From: Streptomyces sp. CB01201
GTDB taxonomy: Bacteria > Actinomycetota > Actinomycetes > Streptomycetales > Streptomycetaceae
Assembly: GCF_002803085.1 (NCBI RefSeq)
Contig: NZ_NNBJ01000008.1
Coordinates: forward strand, 1 to 64,000
Direction of reading: 5' to 3'
DNA length: 64,000 nucleotides
Shown: piece after piece, positions 33,366 to 42,071 of the stretch
Layout of the letters: each line of letters begins with the position of its first letter
Numbering within the stretch: position 1 is the first letter of the stretch
The notes under the pieces: generated by a model
Seen by the model: only the letters and a program-made list of their open reading frames with translations
Databases searched by the model: none
Told to the model about the DNA's origin: nothing
Program-made: the position numbers and the translations under genes

Positions 33366-34027
33366 TCATGACAGCCGGTGGCCGACCCCCCGGGCGGTGC
33401 TGATCGACAGATCGCTGCCGGCATCGCGCAGCTTGCGCCGCAGCCGGCTCAGGTACTGGTCGAGGGTGTTGTCGCTGACCTGCGCGCCCTGCGGCCAGCC
33501 GGCCCGCACGAGCGCGCGCCGCCCCACGATCCCACCGTCCGCGGCCATGAGCGGAGCCAGCAGCCGGAACTCGGTCGGCGTCAGATCGACCTGTAGGCCG
33601 TGGACGGTGAAGCTGTGCCGTACCGCGTCGAGCGCCAGGCCCCCGGCGGCCATGCCTTTGTGCGGCGCGGCCCGGTTGAGGACCGCCCGTAACCGGGCCG
33701 CGAGTTCCGCGAGGTGGAACGGCTTGGGCAGGTAGTCGTCACCGCCCGCGGAGAATCCGCCCAGGCGGTCGGTGAGCCGGTGGTGCGCGGTGAGGAAGAT
33801 GACGGTGCGCGGAAGCCGTTGGCCCGCAGGGCCTGGCAGACGTCGCGGCCGTCCGCGTCCGGCAGCCCGACGTCCAGGACGACGGCGTCGACGGCCCCGC
33901 CGGCCAGGCGCAACGCCCCCGCGCCGTCCTGTGCGACAAGGGTGTCGAAGCCCTCGGCGCACAGCGCGCGGCGCAGGACATCGCGCAGGGCCTGATCGTC
34001 TTCCACGACGAGAATCCGCTGGCGCAT
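33366..34027 (-). pseudogene. OmpR-type response regulator broken by a frameshift
   Basis: Two frames together give a full response regulator. The receiver N-terminus (MRQRILVVEDDQALRDVL with phosphoacceptor Asp in VVLDVGLPDADG) runs from 34027 to about 33805. The rest (VIFLTAHH, GGDDYLPKPF and the winged-helix DNA-binding domain ending ARGVGHRLS) continues in another frame to 33366. A single-base loss near 33803, between the codons for FRAP and VIFL, explains it. It may be a true pseudogene or a sequencing error. No histidine kinase is adjacent, so an intact version would already be an orphan regulator. Confidence 0.8.
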
Positions 34028-34069
34028 CCGTGCCGTCCTTCTTTCCCACCCCGACCGACAGCCTACTGA

Positions 34070-34083
34070 CTACAGCACTGTAG
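34070..34083. promoter_or_regulatory. Short inverted repeat between response regulator and MarR genes
   Basis: CTACAG and CTGTAG flank a two-base centre. It lies 27 bases before the larger palindrome and may be part of the same control region. Confidence 0.35.
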
Positions 34084-34109
34084 ACACACGGTGGCGGGCG
34101 AACCGAACC

Positions 34110-34133
34110 AACAGTACTTATATAAGTACTGTT
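34110..34133. promoter_or_regulatory. Perfect 24-bp palindromic operator, probable MarR site
   Basis: Each half reads AACAGTACTTAT into its exact complement, with no mismatch and no spacer. It ends 3 bases before the first MarR ATG, an ideal position for autorepression of the MarR-MFS operon. The AT-rich centre could also form the -10 region. Confidence 0.8.
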
Positions 34134-34136
34134 ACG

Positions 34137-34682
34137 ATGCGCCCCATGCCTCACACCAATTCCGCCGGCACGGACCCGCTCGACGACCCGCTCGACTCAC
34201 CCGACCCGACTCGGCAGAGCGCCTGGCGGCCTCTTCGACTGCTACAGGCGTCCATGGACGCCGACATCGCCCGGATCTACTCCGAGCGGCTGACCGAGGG
34301 GCCCAAGTCCAGCTTCGTGATGGAGTTGCTCCGGCTTCACGCCGCGGGACCCATGACCATCGCGGAACTCGCCGAGTCGGTTCAGCGCACGCATTCGGCG
34401 CTCAGCCAGAAGGTCGCGGCGATGCGCACGGCGGGCTGGGTCGAGACCGTCGTGGGCGACGACGCGCGCACCAGGCGGGTGACACTCACCGACAAGGCCC
34501 GCCGGGTAGTCGAAAGCCTGGCAGCGGAGTGGCGGGCCACCGAGGCGGCCATCGCCGACCTGGAGGCCGAGATCCCCTACCCGCTCTCCCGGGTCGTCAG
34601 CGACATCGAGCAGGCCCTGGACCGCAAGAGCTTCCACGACCGGATCGCCGAGAAGCTGGCCGAGGATCCCGCATGGGGCTGA
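34137..34682 (+). CDS. MarR family transcriptional regulator
   Basis: The 181-residue protein has the MarR winged helix: helices around LTEGPKSSFVMELLRLHAAGPMTIAELAESVQRTHSALSQKVAAMRTAGWVE, a wing VVGDDARTRRVTLTDKARRVV, and a C-terminal dimer helix. The N-terminal 30 residues are Asp/Pro-rich. It starts at ATG 34137 or ATG 34146; neither has a ribosome site, so the transcript may be leaderless or nearly so. It overlaps the MFS gene by 10 bases and is expected to repress both through the 24-bp palindrome. Confidence 0.87.
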   Translation: MRPMPHTNSAGTDPLDDPLDSPDPTRQSAWRPLRLLQASMDADIARIYSERLTEGPKSSFVMELLRLHAAGPMTIAELAESVQRTHSALSQKVAAMRTAGWVETVVGDDARTRRVTLTDKARRVVESLAAEWRATEAAIADLEAEIPYPLSRVVSDIEQALDRKSFHDRIAEKLAEDPAWG

Positions 34683-35938
34683 GACGCACGCTCATCGATG
34701 TGACTCCCTTACCCGCGTCACCGCCCTTCAGGCGGTTGTGGATCGGCCAGGGGCTGTCCGGTTTCGGCAGCCAGATGACGCTCGTCGCCGTCATGTTCCA
34801 GATCTGGCAGCTGACGAGGAGCCCCGCGTGGACGGGCGCGGTCGGGCTGGCCCAGGCGGTCCCGCTCATCACACTCGGTCTCTTCGCCGGATCGGTCGTC
34901 GACCGCGTGGACCGCAGGAAGTTCTACCTGCTCACCACCAGCGGGCAAGCGGTGTGTTCCCTTCTCCTCGCCCTCCAGGGCCTCTTCGGACACGTCCCGG
35001 CCGTCGGCGTCCTGGGGCTCGTGGCGCTCCAGTCGTGCTTCGTCGCCGGTGGCGGGCCGGCCTCGCGCACCTTCATTCCGCACCTGCTGCCCCGGCAACA
35101 GCTTTCTGCGGGGCTGGCGTTGGGGCGTATCGCCTTCCAGGGCGCCATGCTGCTCGGTCCCGCGCTCGGCGGATTGATCGTGGGTGCTCTGGGAGTCGGC
35201 GCCTGCTACCTGATCGACGCCTTGACGTTCCTCGCCGCCTTCTACGGCGCGTTCGGACTGCCGAAGATGCAGCCCGGCGACGAGCCCGCACGGCCCGGAC
35301 TCCGCGGTGTGCTGGACGGCCTCGCCCTCCTTGGCCGCACCCCCGTCATTCGTGGGGCGCTCCTCACCGATCTGGCTGCCACCGTGTTGTCGATGCCCGT
35401 CAGCCTGTTCCCCGTGGTCAACGCCGAACGGTTCGGCGGCAACCCTCGCACGCTCGGACTGTTCCTCACGGTCGTCGCCGTGGGTGGGGTCACGGCGTCC
35501 CTCTTCTCCGGCACCTTCACCCGGTCACGCCGCCCCGGTCTGCTGATGCTCGCCGGTTCCGCCGCCTGGGGCACGGCTTTGGCGCTGTTCGGCATGTCGT
35601 CCAACCGATGGGGCGGTCTGGCCTTCCTCGCCGTGGCCGGGGCCGCGGACACCGTCTCCGTCGTCTCCCGGAGCACCGTCGTGCAGCTGCACACGCCCCC
35701 CGGACTCCTCGGCCGGGTCAGTGCGGCGGAACAGATCGTCGGGCAGGCCGGCCCCGACATCGGCAATGTCCGCGGCGGCCTCGTGGCCGGTGCCACCTCG
35801 GGAACGGCGGCACTCGTGAGCGGCGGCCTCCTGTGTCTCGGCGCGGTAGCTGTAGTGGGAGCCGCGACAGCAGAATTACGAGGCCCGGTGACGCCACGCC
35901 CCGAAGGGCCGGCATCCGGCCTTTCGGTACACCCCTAG
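34673..35938 (+). CDS. MFS efflux transporter (EntS-like)
   Basis: The 421-residue membrane protein has about 12 hydrophobic segments and the MFS signature GSVVDRVDRRK between segments 2 and 3. It resembles EntS/DHA3-type exporters of siderophores or drugs (PPFRRLWIGQGLSGFGSQMTLVAV at the N-terminus is typical). It is co-transcribed with, and probably derepressed from, the preceding MarR regulator when a toxic ligand is present. The substrate is unknown. It is the nearest exporter to the thiopeptide operon, 3.5 kb away, but nothing ties it to that pathway. Confidence 0.88.
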   Translation: MGLRRTLIDVTPLPASPPFRRLWIGQGLSGFGSQMTLVAVMFQIWQLTRSPAWTGAVGLAQAVPLITLGLFAGSVVDRVDRRKFYLLTTSGQAVCSLLLALQGLFGHVPAVGVLGLVALQSCFVAGGGPASRTFIPHLLPRQQLSAGLALGRIAFQGAMLLGPALGGLIVGALGVGACYLIDALTFLAAFYGAFGLPKMQPGDEPARPGLRGVLDGLALLGRTPVIRGALLTDLAATVLSMPVSLFPVVNAERFGGNPRTLGLFLTVVAVGGVTASLFSGTFTRSRRPGLLMLAGSAAWGTALALFGMSSNRWGGLAFLAVAGAADTVSVVSRSTVVQLHTPPGLLGRVSAAEQIVGQAGPDIGNVRGGLVAGATSGTAALVSGGLLCLGAVAVVGAATAELRGPVTPRPEGPASGLSVHP

Positions 35939-36022
35939 TCGCTCAACTCGCCTACCAGGGAGTCCAGTTGGCAACCGGCTCGTCAGCCGGATCGGATCGG
36001 CGCGGGTCGGATTGGATCGGGA

Positions 36023-36433
36023 TCAGCAGGAGCTGCGGATGCCCACCGCGTCGATCCTGCGGCCGAAGTTGGTGTCGTACGCCTTGGCGTAGTCACCGAT
36101 GTTGACCGCACGGAATTCGCGCGGCTTGTAGTCGATGAAACACGCGCGGACGTTGGCGTAGAACGAGTACACGTGGTCGTGGAGGTTGGGCGGCATGTCC
36201 CGGTAGCCGTTGGACGGCATCCACCTCCACGGCGTGCCCGAGAAGTTCCGGTCGTGCCAGAAACACACCTCCCCCGCCCCGCACTGCTCGGCCGCACGCT
36301 GCACATCAGCGGCGCCGGGGGCCTGGGCGGACGCAGCCGTACTGCTCTGGATCGCCTGGGACGGACTCGCCGCACCGGACAGCGCAAGGCAGACCCCCGC
36401 CACGACGGCGGCCAGACTCATGCGAACACGCAT
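36023..36433 (-). CDS. Secreted peptidase inhibitor I36 family protein (SMPI-like)
   Basis: The 136-residue precursor has a signal peptide (hydrophobic 5-22, cleavage about SQA at 27). The mature part shows the beta/gamma-crystallin-like features of Streptomyces metalloproteinase inhibitor relatives: GEVCFWHDRNFSG, WRWMPSNGYRDMPP, and cysteines at CGAGEVC, ACFIDY and the C-terminal C that probably form disulfides. Family I36 members inhibit thermolysin-type proteases; many paralogues have unknown targets. ATG 36433 was chosen for the AAGGGAA site 8 bases upstream. The gene is monocistronic, with direct repeats in its upstream region. Confidence 0.82.
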   Translation of the reverse strand: MRVRMSLAAVVAGVCLALSGAASPSQAIQSSTAASAQAPGAADVQRAAEQCGAGEVCFWHDRNFSGTPWRWMPSNGYRDMPPNLHDHVYSFYANVRACFIDYKPREFRAVNIGDYAKAYDTNFGRRIDAVGIRSSC

Positions 36434-36498
36434 ACAGAACGTTCCCTTCGATCGGCTCACTTCGACGACCCGGGCGCATCGCGCCCGGCCCGGTTAGT

Positions 36499-36547
36499 CC
36501 ACCACCTACACACCCCAACATGCCGGAATCCACCACATAAACACCCC
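36499..36547. repeat. Pair of 18-bp direct repeats upstream of the I36 gene
   Basis: CCACCACCTACACACCCC (36499-36516) and CCACCACATAAACACCCC (36530-36547) differ at 3 positions and are 31 bases apart (three helical turns). They lie 66-114 bases upstream of the inhibitor gene and could be activator sites. Confidence 0.5.
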
Positions 36548-36706
36548 GTACAGGGGGGCGCCGGACCCTCTTGAGGGGCATGCGGGTCTCTTGCGTACGC
36601 CCCCGAAGCGCGGGTACGCGCCGGCGCCGGACACGGCTCACGGGATGCTCTTCCCGGAGAGGCGGCCGCCCCCTGGAGGAGGCCGAGCGCTCGCGTGAGT
36701 AGACCG

Positions 36707-36976
36707 CTACCCCGCCTTTTCAGCCGCCTTCCGCACCCGCGCCTCCATCTCCTGCCAGTCCGCCCCCTGGTCCTTCGCGTACGCGGTGATCGCCGCGTGT
36801 ACGTCCCGGGCCAGATCCCGCCATGCCCGCCACGCCGTCTCGTAGGTCTGGGACTGCTGCCCGGACCAGGGACGGGTGCCCGGGGGCCCGTACTGTTCCC
36901 GCAGCTGCTCCGTCTGGGCGCGCGCCGCATCGGCCGTACGCTGCATCGCGACAAGCTCTTCGAAAGTGTGTGCCAC
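36707..36976 (-). CDS. Small conserved-looking hypothetical protein, 89 residues
   Basis: The protein is short, charged and helical with coiled-coil character (EELVAMQRTADAARAQTEQLREQYG and WQEMEARVRKAAEKAG) around a Trp-rich centre (SGQQSQTYETAWRAWRDLARDV). No membrane segment or signal is seen. It starts at GTG 36976 with a weak ribosome site. Codon bias and composition look genuine. I do not recognise the family. Confidence 0.6.
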   Translation of the reverse strand: MAHTFEELVAMQRTADAARAQTEQLREQYGPPGTRPWSGQQSQTYETAWRAWRDLARDVHAAITAYAKDQGADWQEMEARVRKAAEKAG

Positions 36977-37160
36977 GGCCGCCGATCATAGGGCGGCCGG
37001 AGTGCGCCCCGGCAGCGACGCGCACGGCTGCCTGACAACTCGCGTACTCAGCCCGGCGGACGCGCCCAACGGACCGGGCAGGCGAATGAGCCGAATGGGC
37101 CGGGCAGGTCGGCGTGCCGGACACACCGGGCCGACGGGTGTGGCTCGGAGCCGGGAGGGC

Positions 37161-38765
37161 TCAGGTGAACAGCGCCGTGATCAGGGCGATGTCGTCGTCC
37201 TTGTTCTGACCGAAGCGGGCGAGCAGCACATCGCACATCTCCTCCAGGTCCTCGGGCCCGTTCGCCACCGCGTCACGGAACTCGGCGAGGGTGACGTCGA
37301 GGTCGGTGTTGCGTACCTCCACCAGACCGTCGGTCACCATCAGCAGGCGCGTCCCGGGCGTGACCCGTACCTCGGTGGGCGAGGGATGGCTGAGGCCCAG
37401 GCCGAGGAGCGGGCCGTGCGGGGTGTGGTAGCGCGGTCCCGTGCGGGGGCCGATCACCAGCGGGGGAATGTGGCCCGCGTTGGCGATGTGCAGGCGGCGT
37501 TCGTCGGGGGTGACCAGGACCAGGCACAGGGTCACGGTGATCCCGGGCTGGGAATGGCCGAGCAGTATCTCCAGACGCTCCAGGATGTGGTGCGGGGAGT
37601 GGCCCTCGATGGCATAGGCGCGCAGCGCGTGACGTACCTCGCCCATGACGGTCGCGGCGGTCACCGAGTGTCCGACCACGTCGCCGATGGCGAGCAGCAG
37701 ACCGTTGACGGTCTGGACCGCTTCGTAGAAGTCGCCCCCGATTTCGGCGTGTTCGGAGGCGGGGAGGTAGCGGAAGGCGAGGTCGATGCCCGGAACCGTC
37801 GGCAGTTCCTTGGGCAGGAAAGAGCGCTGGAGGGCGAGGCCCAGGGCGTGTTCCTCGTTGTAGGTGCGCAGGGCTTCGAGGGCCAGGGCGCCGGCATTGG
37901 CCAGTTGCTGGAAGAGCTGCTCGTCGTCGGCGCTGCGCAGGGCTTCGGCGGGGACGGCGAGACAGATGGGCGGCCGGCCGCGCTTGGTGCGGGACATCGC
38001 GAGGGCGACATCACCGGCGAGGTGGTCGCCGGGCAGCAGGGCGCGCCACTGCCCTTGCGGAATCCGGGCGATGGTGACGCCGGTGCCCTGGTGCAGTCCG
38101 TGGGCCGACAACTGGTCGAGCAGGTCCGGGTGGGCGGGCTGCACGCGCAGCGGGCTCCCGGGGGCGGCGATCATGCTGTGGACGGCCTGCGCCTGGGGCG
38201 AGAGGAAGACCGCACTCGCGGCGCACGACAGGACGGTGGCCGCGCCGCCGGTGGCCGCCGAGGCCAGCGAGTGGAAGCCGACGGCGCTGTAGACGTCCAG
38301 GGTGGCCCTGTTGAGCGCGATGAGGCGTTGCGCGAGCAGCTCGGCGCGCTGGCGGGCGCGGGCGTAGCGCAGGGTCGCGGTTACGGTGGCGAGGAGCTCG
38401 CCGGGGTCGATGGGCTGGTCGAGATAGGCGTCGGCACCCCTGCGCAGCCCCTCCGCGTGATCGTCGGGGCTGATGGCGGCCGCGGATATCTGGATCACCG
38501 GCACATGGGCCGTCAGGGGATCGGTCTTGACGCGTTCGCTGACCTCGAAGCCGCTCATGTCCGGGAGCCGGACGTCGACGATCGCGATGTCGGGGAGCTC
38601 GGCGGACGCGGCGTCGAGCAGGGCGAGCCCCTGTTCACCCGTGGCGGCCGTGAGCACGGTGTGGCCGGCGCGCTGCAACCAGCGGCTGAGGATGTAGCGG
38701 TTGGTCTCGTTGTCGTCGACGACCAGAACGGTGGCGGGTCGAAGGTCCGGGGCCCTGTCGGTCAT
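37161..38765 (-). CDS. Receiver-GAF-like-SpoIIE (PP2C) phosphatase
   Basis: The 534-residue protein has an N-terminal response-regulator receiver (about 10-125; VLVVDDNETNRYIL, phosphoacceptor Asp in IVDVRLPDMSGF, Lys replaced by Gln in DAYLDQPIDP), a GAF-like middle (about 145-300) and a C-terminal PP2C/SpoIIE domain (about 330-534; GGDFYEAV, GDVVGHSVTAA, VTDGLVEV, DDIALITALF). It should dephosphorylate the stressosome or anti-anti-sigma STAS protein in response to the upstream kinase. It overlaps the kinase gene by ATGA and is the last gene of the operon. The missing receiver Lys may weaken switching. Confidence 0.9.
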   Translation of the reverse strand: MTDRAPDLRPATVLVVDDNETNRYILSRWLQRAGHTVLTAATGEQGLALLDAASAELPDIAIVDVRLPDMSGFEVSERVKTDPLTAHVPVIQISAAAISPDDHAEGLRRGADAYLDQPIDPGELLATVTATLRYARARQRAELLAQRLIALNRATLDVYSAVGFHSLASAATGGAATVLSCAASAVFLSPQAQAVHSMIAAPGSPLRVQPAHPDLLDQLSAHGLHQGTGVTIARIPQGQWRALLPGDHLAGDVALAMSRTKRGRPPICLAVPAEALRSADDEQLFQQLANAGALALEALRTYNEEHALGLALQRSFLPKELPTVPGIDLAFRYLPASEHAEIGGDFYEAVQTVNGLLLAIGDVVGHSVTAATVMGEVRHALRAYAIEGHSPHHILERLEILLGHSQPGITVTLCLVLVTPDERRLHIANAGHIPPLVIGPRTGPRYHTPHGPLLGLGLSHPSPTEVRVTPGTRLLMVTDGLVEVRNTDLDVTLAEFRDAVANGPEDLEEMCDVLLARFGQNKDDDIALITALFT

Positions 38766-40207
38766 TGGCCTGCCCCTTTGTCTTCCGGGTGCGGGGGGTT
38801 GGTGCGGCTGAGGTCCGGCAGGCGCAGGCGCACTTCGGTGCCGACGCCGACGGTACTGATGAGTGTGAGGGAGCCGCCGAGCAGTTCGGCGAGGGTGCGG
38901 GCATAGGGCAGGCCGAGGCCGGTGCCGGGACGGCCGCTCTGGTGCGGGCCCCTGACTTGGTAGAACGCCTCGAAGACCCGGTCGAGTTCATCGGCGGGGA
39001 TGCCGACTCCCGTGTCCGTGATCGTGAACAGCACTGAGGGTACGGACGGTTCGGGGTCCTCGGCTATGTCGAGACGCACTTCGCCGCGCTCGGTGAACTT
39101 CAGGGCGTTGGTCAGGAGGTTGCGCAGGATCCGGACCAGGAGCGTCTCGTCCGTCACCAGAGCCGGCAGCCGTTCGAGGTCGGGCAGGACGAGCGCGACC
39201 TCGTCGTGGCCGTGGCTGCTCAGGATCAGGCTGCTGAGGTGAGCGACGAGCAGCCGCAGGTCCACGGGTTCCGGGTGGATCTCCAGATGGCCGGCCTCGG
39301 CCTTCGCCACGTCCAGCAGATCGCTGACGAGCGAGAGCAGGATGTGGCCGCTGGACGCGATGAGTTCGACCTGCTCGTGCTGCTCGCCGGTGAGCGGGGG
39401 TGAACTGGGGGCCAGCAACAGCGTCGAGAGGGCCACGACCGAGTTGACGGGGGTGCGCAGTTCGTGGCTGATGTTCGTCCAGAACCGCGTCTTGGCCTCG
39501 CTGGCCTCCTGCAACTGGTGGCGTTTGTCCTCCAGTTCCGAATGCAGCGCCAGTACCCCGCTGTTGGTGTCTTCGAGCTCCTGGGTCAGCTCGGAGTAGA
39601 GGGCGAGGACACCTCGGTTGGTCTCCTCCAGCTCTTCGTTGAGCCGGTGCAGTTCCTCACGCTGGGCGCGGGTCTCCTCCAGGGTGGCGATCAGGTCCCG
39701 GGTCTGGGCACGCAGGTCGTCGGCCTCGGTGGAGCGGACGCCGGTCCGCAGCACCCGGGTCAGACGACTGCGCTGCTCGGCGCCGCTCGCGCCGTCCGCG
39801 GGGAGCGGCTGGGTGATGACGATGCGCCTTGGCGCGGCCTCGGCGTCGTGGTCGACGCGTACGAGCTTCCCGGCCAGGGCCAGTGTGTCCTGGCCGGGCG
39901 GCGGCCCTTCGACCCAGGTGAACGTGACGACGAGGAAGGCCTGTTGGGCCGACTGGTCCAGTGCGAAGGAGACCCCGAGGTCGGTGCAGGCGAGGCGGTC
40001 GCGTCCCAGTTCGCTCAGCGCGGTGGCGAGCCGGACCTGGTCCTGGCCGTCCAACCCCAGTGCCGCCGCGGCCTGTTGAGCGCTGCGGCGCAGGCCGAAG
40101 ACGTCCTGGGTCGAGGCCAGGGCGAAGGACGCCAACGGCGCCCCGGGCATACCGCCGCCGTGGAGCACTCCGGTGCGACGGCCCTGTTCAAACGCGTCGG
40201 CTGCCAT
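38762..40207 (-). CDS. Histidine kinase with coiled-coil linker
   Basis: The 481-residue cytosolic kinase has an N-terminal HATPase-like anti-sigma fold (about 25-130; AAALGLDGQDQVRLATALSELGRD), a long coiled coil with a duplicated EELEETNRGVLALYSEL / QELEDTNSGVLALHSEL stretch (about 165-235), a HisKA domain with phosphoacceptor His in NISHELRTPVNS, and an ATPase domain (N box NLLTNALKFTERG, G boxes DTGVGIP and GTGLGLPYARTLAELLGG). It probably phosphorylates the receiver of the next gene. It lacks membrane segments, so it senses an internal or partner-protein signal. Confidence 0.9.
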   Translation of the reverse strand: MAADAFEQGRRTGVLHGGGMPGAPLASFALASTQDVFGLRRSAQQAAAALGLDGQDQVRLATALSELGRDRLACTDLGVSFALDQSAQQAFLVVTFTWVEGPPPGQDTLALAGKLVRVDHDAEAAPRRIVITQPLPADGASGAEQRSRLTRVLRTGVRSTEADDLRAQTRDLIATLEETRAQREELHRLNEELEETNRGVLALYSELTQELEDTNSGVLALHSELEDKRHQLQEASEAKTRFWTNISHELRTPVNSVVALSTLLLAPSSPPLTGEQHEQVELIASSGHILLSLVSDLLDVAKAEAGHLEIHPEPVDLRLLVAHLSSLILSSHGHDEVALVLPDLERLPALVTDETLLVRILRNLLTNALKFTERGEVRLDIAEDPEPSVPSVLFTITDTGVGIPADELDRVFEAFYQVRGPHQSGRPGTGLGLPYARTLAELLGGSLTLISTVGVGTEVRLRLPDLSRTNPPHPEDKGAGQ

Positions 40208-40228
40208 GTCCGCCCTGCTTTTCGCCGG

Positions 40229-41284
40229 TCACCAGGCCCCCTTGACGACTACCACGCCGGCATCGTCGCGCCGTACCGCCGCTTCGCGCAGCAGTTGACC
40301 CGCCATGACGAGCGGGGAGTGGTGCAGAAGACCGGGCATCATCGTGGTGTCCCAGCGCTCGGTCAGACCGTCGGAGTGCATGACCAGGGCGCCGCGTGCG
40401 GGCAGGCGCTCCTCGAAGGTGCGCAGGCGGCGCATGTGCGCGCCGACGATTCCGGGAGCCGAGATCAGGGCCCTGCGCCCGTCCTCCCCCACGAGGAAGC
40501 CGCTCACATTGCCGATGCCGCAGTACAGCAGCCGGCCCGCGTCGGGCTCGATCCGGGCCACGGCGACGGCGCCGCCGCGGCTGCCCTGGAGAGCCCGGTG
40601 CACGGCGCCGAGCACGCCTTCCGGGCTGGACGCCGAGGTGGTCTCGAACGCCCGGACCGCGGCCGCGCTCGCACGCGCGGCGAGCGGCCCGTGGCCCAGG
40701 CCGTCACAGAGCATGACCAGCAGCACGGGCCGGTGCCCGGCACCCTCGTCGATGCTGCGCACCGCCCAGGCGTCCCCGCACACGCTCTCCCCGCTGATGG
40801 GCCGGGTGACGCCGGCGCTGAGGGAGGAACCGGGCGAGGCGACGACCGCCCTGCCGTCCAGTGAGCGCGGCCAGAACTGGGCGGCCATGACCGTGCCGCG
40901 CCCCGGGACGGAGTGCAGATCGAAGTGGTCGGCGAGCCGGGAGACCGCGCCCAGGCCGATGCCCAGGGTGCCCGCGCTGGACTCTCCGTCGGCGAGGGCG
41001 GCGGGCACGTTCGTCATGCCGGGCCCCGAGTCGACGGTGAGGAACTCGACCCCGGCCTCGCCGGCCTCGCGCACGACCCGCAGCAGCAGCGCGCCGTCCA
41101 CGGCGTGCCGGTGCACATGGGTGGCCGCCTCGGTGACGGCGAGCGCGACTTCCGCGGCGCGGTGACTGTTCAGCCCGATGCGACGGGCCAGCGCGGCGGC
41201 CGCGCCACGTGCGGCGGCGGCGAGGGATTCGCCGTCACGGAACCAGGCCACGTCCTCGGCCGCCAGGAACGTGGTCGTAGTCAC
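40229..41284 (-). CDS. Fused anti-sigma-type ATPase and RsbX-like PP2C phosphatase
   Basis: The 351-residue protein combines an RsbW/RsbT-like HATPase (about 20-140; AEVALAVTEAATHVHRHA, DSGPGMTNV, GTLGIGLGAVSRLAD) with an RsbX-like SpoIIE domain (about 160-351; GDAWAVRSID, LCDGLGHGPLAARAS, HSDGLTERWD, RDDAGVVVV). RsbX resets the stressosome by dephosphorylating RsbR and RsbS. It starts at GTG 41284, overlapping the rsbT-like stop (GTGA). The fusion of kinase-like and phosphatase domains in one chain is typical of actinobacterial stressosome operons. Confidence 0.9.
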   Translation of the reverse strand: MTTTTFLAAEDVAWFRDGESLAAAARGAAAALARRIGLNSHRAAEVALAVTEAATHVHRHAVDGALLLRVVREAGEAGVEFLTVDSGPGMTNVPAALADGESSAGTLGIGLGAVSRLADHFDLHSVPGRGTVMAAQFWPRSLDGRAVVASPGSSLSAGVTRPISGESVCGDAWAVRSIDEGAGHRPVLLVMLCDGLGHGPLAARASAAAVRAFETTSASSPEGVLGAVHRALQGSRGGAVAVARIEPDAGRLLYCGIGNVSGFLVGEDGRRALISAPGIVGAHMRRLRTFEERLPARGALVMHSDGLTERWDTTMMPGLLHHSPLVMAGQLLREAAVRRDDAGVVVVKGAW

Positions 41285-41703
41285 CGGACCCACTTGATGA
41301 TGGTCACGACCGTGCCCTCGCCGGGCGCGGTGTTCAGGTCGAAGTCGTCGACGAGCCGGCGGGCGCCGGACAGACCGAGCCCGAGGCCGCCGCCCGATGT
41401 CCAGCCGTCCGTCATGGCCTGCTCGACGTCGGGGATGCCGGGACCGGAGTCCTCGAACATGGCGGCGACGCCGCGCTTGCCACCCTTGTCGACGGTGCCG
41501 GCCCTGACCGTGCCCCCGCCGCCGTAGGTGAGGGTGTTGCGTGCGAGCTCGCTCGCCGCGGTGATCATCTTCGTCTGGTCGACGAGGGACAGACGGCACT
41601 CCTGGGACAGCGTCCGGATGGCCTGGCGGATGTGTACGAGATCGCCACTGCGCTCGATCGGGTAGACCCGCGGCTCCTCCCCCGCCGTCCAGGGCGCTGT
41701 CAC
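41281..41703 (-). CDS. RsbT-like switch kinase
   Basis: The 140-residue protein is an RsbT-type serine kinase: N box ITAASELARNTLTYGGGG, G1 EDSGPGIPD and G2 GGGLGLGLSGARRLVDDFD. In the stressosome model it phosphorylates RsbS/RsbR on stress, is released, and then activates a downstream phosphatase, here most likely one of the PP2C proteins. Gene order after RsbR and RsbS, with 4-base overlaps on both sides, matches the Bacillus rsbR-rsbS-rsbT order. Confidence 0.92.
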   Translation of the reverse strand: MTAPWTAGEEPRVYPIERSGDLVHIRQAIRTLSQECRLSLVDQTKMITAASELARNTLTYGGGGTVRAGTVDKGGKRGVAAMFEDSGPGIPDVEQAMTDGWTSGGGLGLGLSGARRLVDDFDLNTAPGEGTVVTIIKWVR

Positions 41704-42071
41704 TGCAAGCCCGAACTGGCGGTCCGGTTCAGCTTGGCCAGCCCCTTCTCCAGGTCGAGGGCCGTGCTGACCCCACCGAGTGAGAGGCCGAGTTCGACGA
41801 GGGTGATGGCCACGGCCGGGCGCATGCCGACGACCACGGTCCGGGCGTCGAGCACCCGCGAGATGGAGGCCATCGTGGCCAGCATCCGGCCCACGAACGA
41901 GTCGACGATCTCCAGCGCGCCGATGTCGATGATGACGCCCGTGGCCGACCGCGCGACGATCTGGTCGGCCAGGTCCTCCTGGAGGTTCAGAACCGTCTGG
42001 TCCTCCAGGTCGAACTGCACGGACACGATCAGCGTGTCGCCGATCCGGAGGATCGGGATGCGCTCACTCAT
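41700..42071 (-). CDS. RsbS-like single STAS-domain antagonist
   Basis: The 123-residue STAS protein carries the RsbS phospho-site context IDIGALEIVDSFVGRML; the Ser is the residue expected to be phosphorylated by RsbT. It forms the stressosome scaffold with RsbR and holds RsbT inactive. The ATG at 42071 overlaps the RsbR stop. The length and motif fit RsbS rather than a RsbV-like anti-anti-sigma factor. Confidence 0.92.
   Translation of the reverse strand: MSERIPILRIGDTLIVSVQFDLEDQTVLNLQEDLADQIVARSATGVIIDIGALEIVDSFVGRMLATMASISRVLDARTVVVGMRPAVAITLVELGLSLGGVSTALDLEKGLAKLNRTASSGLQ

Noticed and set aside
34673..35938. MFS pump as the thiopeptide exporter
   Set aside because: It is controlled by its own MarR gene and palindrome and is separated from the cluster by three unrelated genes.
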